DNA of 59,017 nt from WYEN01 sp049976205 (lineage in GTDB: Archaea; Thermoproteota; Thermoprotei_A; Sulfolobales; AG1). Position 1 is the first letter of the stretch; every line of letters starts with the position of its first letter. A program made the position numbers and the translations under genes. Shown here piece after piece: positions 53,007 through 59,017 of the stretch. The stretch is from assembly GCA_049976205.1 (NCBI GenBank), contig JBMFIR010000005.1, positions 1 through 59,017 of the forward strand, given 5' to 3'. Under the pieces are notes generated by a model. That model saw only the letters and a program-made list of their open reading frames with translations. It had not been told where the DNA came from and searched no databases.

Positions 53007-53413
53007 GGGCAAAAAGAGAGATAGAGCTCTTCTATGAGAGATCTAGGAGTAGAAGAAATCTTCATGCTAAAAGAAGATTCGCTTATGTAATATGCGGAGA
53101 TAGTATAAGTGAACCAACAGGTCTAAGAACAAAAGTAAAAACGCTCTATTCTATTGGAGAAGCCTACTCAATAAAGATAGCTCTGCCTGAAAATTGTTAC
53201 GCAGCTCAAGTAGACCTTGTTATGAATCCTAGAAAGAGAGTTAAAGGATACATATCTATATACGACTATGAAGGCAAATTAGTTTTAAGAATGAAATATA
53301 GCAAATTGAAATTCAGGGTAAGCTACGGAGATAGTAGATACAAAGATATTTTCTCGAAACTAATTAATTTCCTCAAAATACCGTATAAAAATATTAACTG
53401 GAGAAAGCCTTAG
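53003..53413 (+). CDS. hypothetical basic protein, 136 residues
   Basis: Not recognised. It is strongly basic at the N-terminus (RSRSRRNLHAKRRF) and over the rest (NPRKRVKGYISIYDYEGKLVL), suggesting nucleic-acid binding. It has two cysteines (C31 in YVICGDS and C65 in ENCYAA), no membrane segment and no known motif. The ATG overlaps the preceding gene's stop (ATGA), so the pair is translated together. Lying downstream of endonuclease V hints at, but does not show, a DNA- or RNA-repair link. Confidence 0.5.
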   Translation: MRAKREIELFYERSRSRRNLHAKRRFAYVICGDSISEPTGLRTKVKTLYSIGEAYSIKIALPENCYAAQVDLVMNPRKRVKGYISIYDYEGKLVLRMKYSKLKFRVSYGDSRYKDIFSKLINFLKIPYKNINWRKP

Positions 53414-53451
53414 GGCCAGTACTCACTTTTTTCTTAAGAGACTTATGCTAC

Positions 53452-54480
53452 CTAGATATCATTTTTTCTTAGCATAACATAGACTCTATGTAAGCTGCTA
53501 TGAAGATGCTGTAATGATAAATTTCTGATAAAACTTATCTGGATCCTCTCACTTAAGTATCTCCACTGATCATAACTCATAGCTAATGTAATTAATCCCT
53601 GAGGCTTAAGCATCTCTACTAACTCATTAATTAAAGCATATAGATCCTTAGCACCACTCTTGCTTATAATCTTTGATCTTCTCCCGTAAGGAATATCTGA
53701 TACTACTCCGTCAATTGCGCTTGATCTTATAGGTAGATTAAAAGCATCTGCCTGAAACAAATCATAATCAAGGCAATTATTCTTAGTGAGAATATCTTTA
53801 GCTCTATAGATCTTTTTTAAATCAATATCTGATAAAACTACTCTATAACCTCTTCTACAGCTCTCATAAATTAAATATCCTACACCACTAAAAGGATCGT
53901 ATATTACAGACTTATCTCTTCGTTTTCCAATTAAAAGATCATTCATAAATTTAGCATCAATTAATTTCATTGTAGCAGATTCATCTAGTTTTAAACTCTC
54001 TTTCTGGGTTAGAGCTCTCCTGTACAGAGCTCGACCAATAACTACCACGTTACCTACTATGATACTTGTGTTAACATTTTCTATGAAACACTTATCTAAT
54101 AAGTTCATAACTTCATAGGGGTTAATTTTAATGTATTTATCTTTAATAACTCTGATCCTAAGTTCTCCTGATAAACATAAATAATCTCTTAATTTAATCA
54201 AAATATTCTTTAGCTCGTCGCTTGTCACTATATCTTCAAAAGCCCATAGAGTCATGCCTAATTCTTTGATCATAGATAAATTAGTCTCTAAGAATCTTCT
54301 GAGAGTATTTTCTTCACAAACATGATCTATACAATTCACTATTATAACTCCTGGCTCCATATGAATCACTTCTAGCTTTAATGTGTCAATTAATGTATTT
54401 ACTTCAGCTAAAGCTAATTCGATACGATCCATTGGCAATAAAAAATATATTTTCCCTATAAGATCTCTTCTAAGTCTCAT
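53452..54480 (-). CDS. THUMP/Trm11-type tRNA guanine-N2 methyltransferase
   Basis: The C-terminal half is a Rossmann methyltransferase: motif I VIYDPFSGVGYLIYESC and motif IV GVVSDIPYGRRSK, a variant of the D-P-P-Y-G of Trm11/TrmG10. ALTQKESLKLDESATMKLIDAKFMND is a Trm11-like linker. The N-terminal ~170 residues are a THUMP-like domain. The likely activity is N2-dimethylation of G10 in tRNA. It has 342 residues. The next gene upstream is the radical SAM protein, 35 bases away. Confidence 0.8.
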   Translation of the reverse strand: MRLRRDLIGKIYFLLPMDRIELALAEVNTLIDTLKLEVIHMEPGVIIVNCIDHVCEENTLRRFLETNLSMIKELGMTLWAFEDIVTSDELKNILIKLRDYLCLSGELRIRVIKDKYIKINPYEVMNLLDKCFIENVNTSIIVGNVVVIGRALYRRALTQKESLKLDESATMKLIDAKFMNDLLIGKRRDKSVIYDPFSGVGYLIYESCRRGYRVVLSDIDLKKIYRAKDILTKNNCLDYDLFQADAFNLPIRSSAIDGVVSDIPYGRRSKIISKSGAKDLYALINELVEMLKPQGLITLAMSYDQWRYLSERIQISFIRNLSLQHLHSSLHRVYVMLRKNDI

Positions 54481-54514
54481 ATATATCCTCTTTCAGCATA
54501 TATACAGACACCGT

Positions 54515-56053
54515 CTATGTTATCGAAAGTATCACTTCTTCATATTTACCGAGTTGTTTCTTAAGAGAATAACCTTTTCTTCTAGCCATATTTAAAAAGA
54601 ATCTTAGCAATGATCTAAGTATAAAACTTTTGTTTCCTCTGATATAGTATTTTGACACAATATCCTCAGCCCAGTAAACACTGTGCTCAAGAGCTACCCA
54701 GAGAGCCTCTATGTGAGCCCTCGTAAGCTTTAGTCCCTGTATACCTGATTCCTTATCTCGCTTTAGTACACCCATAGGAACAAATATCATGGGAACAATC
54801 AAGCTTCTATATGGTCTTAGTCGCTTTATTAAGTCTACCGTTGCTAATACATCATCTTCTCTCTCACCTGGGAGACCTAGTATAAAAGTAGCTGCTGGTA
54901 TAATATGATGTTCATGCATTATAGCGAATGCTTCTTCAACAATTGAGGGGTAGTCCTCGGGTCTGTAAGGAGCAGCTTTAGCAGGCATTATGATCTTTGC
55001 TAATCTAATAGATCCTGTTTCTATACCTACTTCAACACCTAGATAGTCCTGATTTGTTCTCGAATAGATCATTTCAGTTAATTTAGTTATTAATTTATAT
55101 TCTCTCTGGGCAACAACTATTGCTGCGAGAGAAGCGTGACTCCATGCTAGATTCTTATAATATTTTAAGGCTAATTCATGAACCTTAATTAAAGCATCCG
55201 GATTAGGAATAACACCCTTAGCTCCGTATAAAAGTACATCGTCACTATGTAATATACCAGATAATACACCATTTCTAACATTAACTAGTATCTCCTTCTC
55301 TATTTTCTCAAGAGGATAGTGCCTTAGAGGTCTCAGAGTAACCGAGCAAAAACTGCATCCACGAGGGCATCCACGCATGATCTCTACTAAACCGTTAACA
55401 CTGGGTGCTTTTATCGTAGAGATCTCGTCGAGTGAAGGTGCGTCATGAACACCAATGTATATGTATCTAGGTACAGATTCTCCATTTAATAGCTTTCTCA
55501 CTATCTCAGGAAGGATTCTCTCTGATTCACCGTCTATTATAGCATCTATATCGAAGTTTTCCCAATAACTAGGCTCCCAGAACCACTGCCAGGCAGCCGG
55601 TCCTCCGGCAACAATCTTGAGACCTTTTTTCTTAGCTCTTCTTATATCTTCTCTTGAGAGGAACTTTATAAAGCTCTTTCTATTAACAGGTATTTTCTTA
55701 GTTATTAACCACCACTCGGAGCTAGGCGGTCCATAAGCGAAATAGTCGTGGTGTCCTATCATAAGAATCTTTATCTTGTCCAGGTATCTGTCGATGTAGT
55801 CAGGATCTATAACAGCTGCCTTAAATCCCTCGTCAAGCAATTTAGCCTCAACTTTTCGCAGTCCATATGGTGCTATGTGTGGTCTCCCGTATTTGTCTAC
55901 CTTAGGTTTTGGACAACATATATACATCCAGAAAAACTCAGGCATATATAGTGAAGGACCTGTAGCCATGAAGCCTAGAAATTCTCTTCCGTGATGATCA
56001 CTCATCATAGTTCTATCAGTTGTTATAGCAATATCTATATCTAATGTACTCAC
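54515..56053 (-). CDS. B12-binding-type radical SAM protein
   Basis: The iron-sulfur motif CPRGCSFC is at about residues 235-242. It is preceded by a Rossmann-like domain (EDIRRAKKKGLKIVAGGPAAWQWFW, DIDAIIDGESERILPEIV), as in cobalamin-dependent class B enzymes. The C-terminal part holds LGVEVGIETGSIRLAKIIMP and FILGLPGEREDDVLATVDLIK. It has 512 residues. The substrate is unknown; B12-type radical SAM proteins in Crenarchaeota include lipid- and cell-wall-modifying enzymes, so a membrane-lipid role is one possibility. The N-terminal DHHGREFLGFMATGPS is unusual. Confidence 0.8.
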   Translation of the reverse strand: MSTLDIDIAITTDRTMMSDHHGREFLGFMATGPSLYMPEFFWMYICCPKPKVDKYGRPHIAPYGLRKVEAKLLDEGFKAAVIDPDYIDRYLDKIKILMIGHHDYFAYGPPSSEWWLITKKIPVNRKSFIKFLSREDIRRAKKKGLKIVAGGPAAWQWFWEPSYWENFDIDAIIDGESERILPEIVRKLLNGESVPRYIYIGVHDAPSLDEISTIKAPSVNGLVEIMRGCPRGCSFCSVTLRPLRHYPLEKIEKEILVNVRNGVLSGILHSDDVLLYGAKGVIPNPDALIKVHELALKYYKNLAWSHASLAAIVVAQREYKLITKLTEMIYSRTNQDYLGVEVGIETGSIRLAKIIMPAKAAPYRPEDYPSIVEEAFAIMHEHHIIPAATFILGLPGEREDDVLATVDLIKRLRPYRSLIVPMIFVPMGVLKRDKESGIQGLKLTRAHIEALWVALEHSVYWAEDIVSKYYIRGNKSFILRSLLRFFLNMARRKGYSLKKQLGKYEEVILSIT

Positions 56054-56138
56054 TTAATACCACCAAATACTCTAACATCCTCTAATTAGTTTAACTAGAT
56101 ATAACTTTTATTAATTTTCGTTATAAGATCTTTGTCTC

Positions 56139-56819
56139 TTAAATCAACAGGTTTTTAAATAATAGATCAAGAAGTTCCTTATGAGAGGAAACATACATGA
56201 TCTTGTCTTTATAGGGATCTCTGTAGCACTCTTCGCAGTTTATAGCTATCGGGTATTCAACTACTTCAAATGCCGGTAGATCCCATATACTATCGCCTAT
56301 ATATACAGCCTCACTCTCGTCTAAACCTTTGTAGCTAAGAATCTTTCTAATAATGAAGCCTTTTCCAAAAGGTTCTACAACAGGAATGCCCGCAGGCAGT
56401 AAGGCTCCTCTGGAATCAAATATTAGATGATTTGCATATACCTCATCTATACCTAATTTATAACCAGCAATTCTAGCGAGAATAGATACGCCTCCACTTA
56501 CGATAGCGTATTTTTTGATACCTCTGCTAATTGCCTCCTTGATAAGTATTTTGATCTCTTCATATATAGCTACCTTGTTGTAGGCATTTATAATTTCGTG
56601 TTTAAAAATTTCTCTTCTAGCATTCTTTAATAAGGTCTCTATATCACAACTCATCCATCTAGCATACGATATCTCGCCTCTAATATATTTTTCTTTACAA
56701 GTATTTACAGAATCAAGATCGGTTCCTGGTGTAAAATATTCATGGAGATATCTCCACGAATTTTTTATCTTGGTAATTACGCCATCCATATCAAAAATTA
56801 TGATTTTGGGTTTCCTCAA
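56139..56819 (-). CDS. HAD-superfamily phosphatase
   Basis: The nucleophile motif IFDMDGVITKI is at residue 8, the second motif IVSGGVSILARIAG is in the centre, and the third is AVYIGDSIWDLPAF. The cap insert (ISYARWMSCDIETLL) and the length of 226 residues suit a phosphoserine-phosphatase-like subgroup. The substrate is unknown. It starts four bases after the hflX stop, so it is cotranscribed with it. Confidence 0.8.
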   Translation of the reverse strand: MRKPKIIIFDMDGVITKIKNSWRYLHEYFTPGTDLDSVNTCKEKYIRGEISYARWMSCDIETLLKNARREIFKHEIINAYNKVAIYEEIKILIKEAISRGIKKYAIVSGGVSILARIAGYKLGIDEVYANHLIFDSRGALLPAGIPVVEPFGKGFIIRKILSYKGLDESEAVYIGDSIWDLPAFEVVEYPIAINCEECYRDPYKDKIMYVSSHKELLDLLFKNLLI

Positions 56820-56822
56820 AAA

Positions 56823-57971
56823 CTATCCCTTAAAGGAATATATAGATCGAATTGTTAAATGATCTATATTTCTACACAAGATCATTAAAAGATGATCTAT
56901 GCCATCTCCTCTTAAAGCTGAGATAGCAGTTATATCTCTTACTAACACATTGTTTTCAAGCATCGTATTTAATGTTAATTCTTTGTACGATTTAAGCCTC
57001 TCTTCATTAACAAGATCTTTTTTATTGAGAGAAACTATTATTGGTTTTTCTAAGGCTTCAATTTTTCTAAGGATATTTATAGACACCTGAAGTTTCTCCA
57101 AGTAATCCTCCACGGGATCTGTAGGATCTGTTAGTAAAAGTATAGCATCAGAATATTTTATCTCTGAAATAACCGAGTGAAAAACATCTATTATCTCAGG
57201 AGGCATTTTTCTAATAAACCCTATGGTGTCTGTTACAATCATTTCACCGCAGGGTGTATTAATTAATTTACTCTTAGGCGATAAAGTCTTAAATAAGTGT
57301 GGGCCCGTGATCTTTTTATCTCCAGTTAAAATATTGTATAGAGTTGTTTTTCCTACTGATGTGTAGCCTATTATAGATACTGTAGGTAAACCTAACTCTT
57401 TTCTTTTTATGGTCTGCATTTCTCTTTTATCCTTGATCTCTTTTAATTTCCTTGCGATATTTACTTCTCTACGTCTAAGAGATTTAAGTAGTGCTTCATA
57501 TCCATATGCTCCTGGTCCCATAAAACCTACTTGTTCTCCCAACCTAGAGAATCTTATATACTCTTTCACGAAGGGGATCTGGTGTTTTACTCTGAGCAAC
57601 TCAATTTGTAATTTAGCCTCCACATTTCCTGCGTGAGTATCAAATATGTTGAGTATTAAATGAACTAGATCCCAGATTTCTATTTCTTTAAGTTCTCTCA
57701 TCAAGTGATAATATTGCCAAGGTCTAAGTCTATCGTAGATAACTATTAAATTAGGTTTTGTTCCATCTGTTATTAAAGATAATTTTTTTACAAAATCTTG
57801 CTGAATATAATATTTATGATTAGGTTTCTTAACGTAGTGAACGAAAATATTTTTTATTCCTAAAGTGTCTAATAAAGACTTTGCCTCAGTCTCGTAAATC
57901 TTTTCGTGCTTTTTCAAAACCAATAGAGCCGTTTTCTGTTTCTTTGCGGTATCTACTATCCTCTTATTCAC
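56823..57971 (-). CDS. hflX: HflX-type ribosome-associated GTPase
   Basis: HflX GTPases bind and split stalled ribosomes. The P-loop GYTSVGKTTLYNIL, G3 DTIGFIRKMPPEI and G4 NKKDL are intact. The N-terminal HflX domain (YDRLRPWQYYHLMRELKE, HAGNVEAKLQIELLRVKHQ, GPGAYGYEALLKSLRRRE) is also present. It has 382 residues. The end is short, without the C-terminal domain of some bacterial forms. It is followed by the HAD phosphatase gene. Confidence 0.93.
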   Translation of the reverse strand: MNKRIVDTAKKQKTALLVLKKHEKIYETEAKSLLDTLGIKNIFVHYVKKPNHKYYIQQDFVKKLSLITDGTKPNLIVIYDRLRPWQYYHLMRELKEIEIWDLVHLILNIFDTHAGNVEAKLQIELLRVKHQIPFVKEYIRFSRLGEQVGFMGPGAYGYEALLKSLRRREVNIARKLKEIKDKREMQTIKRKELGLPTVSIIGYTSVGKTTLYNILTGDKKITGPHLFKTLSPKSKLINTPCGEMIVTDTIGFIRKMPPEIIDVFHSVISEIKYSDAILLLTDPTDPVEDYLEKLQVSINILRKIEALEKPIIVSLNKKDLVNEERLKSYKELTLNTMLENNVLVRDITAISALRGDGIDHLLMILCRNIDHLTIRSIYSFKG

Positions 57972-58032
57972 CTCTGTTTGATGTTCCCAAACTTAAATTT
58001 TGGTAAGTGATGTTTAAAAATGATACTATTAA

Positions 58033-58090
58033 TTAATTGATGAAAGAATCCGGGACTGACGAATGATGACCTTGGCCGGACTGAGTTAAA
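58033..58090 (+). ncRNA. C/D box sRNA (2'-O-methylation guide)
   Basis: The boxes are near ideal: box C TGATGA (58038-58043), 12-base guide AAGAATCCGGGA, box D' CTGA (58056-58059), a 3-base spacer, box C' ATGATGA (58063-58069), 11-base guide CCTTGGCCGGA and box D CTGA (58081-58084). TTAA on each side can form the terminal stem. TTTAAAAA at 58013-58020 is a possible promoter, close to 26 bases upstream. The N+5 rule predicts guanosine targets in TCCCG and TCCGG; I could not identify the targets with certainty. Confidence 0.85.
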
Positions 58091-58202
58091 TCGTAAACCT
58101 GCTTTACTCAATGGATCTGTAAAATCGAAATAATTAGTATGCTATTTATGTTGTAGATTTTTTCAATATTGTCAATGAATCAAAAAAAATTTTAAAAGAA
58201 AT

Positions 58203-58210
58203 GCTTATAT
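58203..58210 (+). promoter_or_regulatory. TATA box of the thermosome gene
   Basis: GCTTATAT lies about 26 bases before a predicted start near 58232, ten bases upstream of the ATG. The purine run AAAGAAA just upstream is a BRE-like element for TFB binding. GGTGAT at 58233-58238, just before the ATG, is the ribosome site. Confidence 0.6.
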
Positions 58211-58241
58211 AGAACCGTTTCTTATTATCAATGGTGATTGA

Positions 58242-59017
58242 ATGGCTGCTGGCTACGGTATACCAGTTCTTATACTAAAAGAAGGGACTCAGAGAACCGT
58301 TGGTAGAGATGCGTTAAGAAGTAATATACTGGCTGCGAGAGCATTAGCAGAGGTTTTAAAAACTAGTTTAGGGCCGAAGGGTCTTGATAAGATGCTTATT
58401 GATAGTTTCGGGGACGTAACAATAACAAATGATGGAGCAACAATTGTTAAGGAAATGGAGATCCAGCACCCTGCTGCGAAACTTCTAGTGGAGACAGCTA
58501 AGGCAACAGACGCTGAAGTCGGTGATGGAACGACTAGTGTTATTGTACTAGCAGGAGCGCTTCTTGAGAAGGCTGAGAGATTACTAGATCAAAATATTCA
58601 TCCTACAATTATAATTGAGGGATATAAAAAGGCTCTTAATGAAGCTCTTAGAATAATAGATGAAATAGCAGTAAAGATCCCTATAGCAGATCTAGAAACA
58701 CCGCAAGGTCAAGAAGTTGCTAAGAGAGAATTAAAAAAGGTTCTCACATCTACTCTAGCCAGTAAATATCTAGCGACTCCTGATATAATGGATAGATTAA
58801 TGGATGTAGTAATAGACGCGGCTTTAATAGCTACCGAGAAAAGAGGGGATAGATACGAAGTTGTTTTAGATAATATAAAGATCGAGAAGAAGAAAGGAGG
58901 TTCTCTAGCAGATAGTAGATTGATCAGAGGCATTGTATTGGACAAAGAAGTTGTTCACCCAGCTATGCCTAGGAGAGTTGTTGGTGCAAAAATAGCTTTA
59001 TTAGATGCTCCACTAGA
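58242..59017 (+). CDS. thsA: thermosome (group II chaperonin) subunit, 5' part
   Basis: This chaperonin folds proteins in an ATP-driven double ring. The N-terminal third is present: LGPKGLDKMLIDSFGDVTIT, the nucleotide loop NDGATIVKEMEI and the ATPase motif GDGTTSVIVLAGALL. The gene runs off the end of the window after about 258 codons of an expected ~550. ATG 58242 is preceded by GGTGAT. Which subunit (alpha, beta or gamma) it is cannot be told from this part. Confidence 0.95.
   Translation, partial: MAAGYGIPVLILKEGTQRTVGRDALRSNILAARALAEVLKTSLGPKGLDKMLIDSFGDVTITNDGATIVKEMEIQHPAAKLLVETAKATDAEVGDGTTSVIVLAGALLEKAERLLDQNIHPTIIIEGYKKALNEALRIIDEIAVKIPIADLETPQGQEVAKRELKKVLTSTLASKYLATPDIMDRLMDVVIDAALIATEKRGDRYEVVLDNIKIEKKKGGSLADSRLIRGIVLDKEVVHPAMPRRVVGAKIALLDAPL

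Overview
This window is chromosomal DNA of a hyperthermophilic or thermophilic crenarchaeote. It is AT-rich by eye, densely coded, and full of archaeal information-processing genes. Features that point to Crenarchaeota are an Rpb8-like RNA polymerase subunit (RpoG), a TFB whose zinc ribbon keeps only two cysteines, a proteasome beta subunit without the catalytic threonine, eS30, eS27/eL44, Nop10, NMD3, a Cdc48 AAA ATPase, a group II chaperonin, C/D box guide RNAs and a tRNA intron at a non-anticodon position. Many genes use GTG or TTG starts. Several have a TATA box about 26 bases before the start codon, so they are probably leaderless; others have a Shine-Dalgarno (SD) sequence of the GGTGAT/GGAGG type. 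The order cannot be fixed from the sequence alone; a Desulfurococcales/Fervidicoccales-like organism is my best guess.

Layout. 1-7.7 kb: NAD synthetase, branched-chain aminotransferase, a JAMM metalloprotease-like protein divergent from an EMC3/DUF106-type membrane protein, intron-bearing tRNA-Glu, TFB, a ribbon-helix-helix protein, a phosphoribosyltransferase, a C/D box sRNA, a winged-helix protein and RpoG. 7.7-16.5 kb: Cdc48, amidohydrolase, a PUA/Nip7-like protein overlapping an RNA m5C methyltransferase, tRNA-Ala, a Sfm1-like SPOUT methyltransferase, isocitrate dehydrogenase and a membrane glycosyltransferase. 16.7-19.5 kb: three neighbouring proteins, each made of four CBS domains. 19.5-30.7 kb: adenine deaminase, a KaiC-like ATPase next to a thiolase, a radical SAM protein, AMMECR1, DUF131 and a 1288-residue surface protein. 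30.7-39 kb: ValRS, DnaG, a family B DNA polymerase, an unknown membrane protein and a methylthiotransferase. 39.1-42.5 kb: a translation cluster, with aIF2-beta, DUF424 and NMD3 converging on eL44, eS27, aIF2-alpha and Nop10. 42.5-48.1 kb: tRNA-Asp, an HD-family protein lacking the HD aspartate, a methyltransferase, eS30, a class III aminotransferase and an M28 peptidase. 48.2-53.4 kb: two unknown proteins divergent from uL11-uL1-uL10, then a non-catalytic proteasome beta subunit, endonuclease V and two unknown small proteins. 53.4 kb to the end: a tRNA guanine methyltransferase, a B12-type radical SAM protein, a HAD phosphatase, HflX, a second C/D box sRNA and a thermosome gene cut by the window end.

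Most genes serve translation, RNA modification, transcription, replication and protein quality control. There is no CRISPR array, no intact transposon and no obvious defence island. The least expected observations are these: (1) psmB and nfi, adjacent genes whose reading frames contain no ATG, GTG or TTG at the expected 5' end; (2) a 20-base intron in the variable loop of tRNA-Glu with a good bulge-helix-bulge; (3) two C/D box guide RNAs, one with a guide matching the 23S peptidyl-transferase region; (4) a GC-rich hairpin upstream of aIF2-beta that looks like an IS200/IS605-type end; (5) the CBS-domain trio; and (6) an HD-family protein with its metal-binding aspartate replaced. No stretch longer than 300 bases lacks a gene or RNA; the longest gaps (6138-6405 and 57972-58241) each hold a guide RNA.
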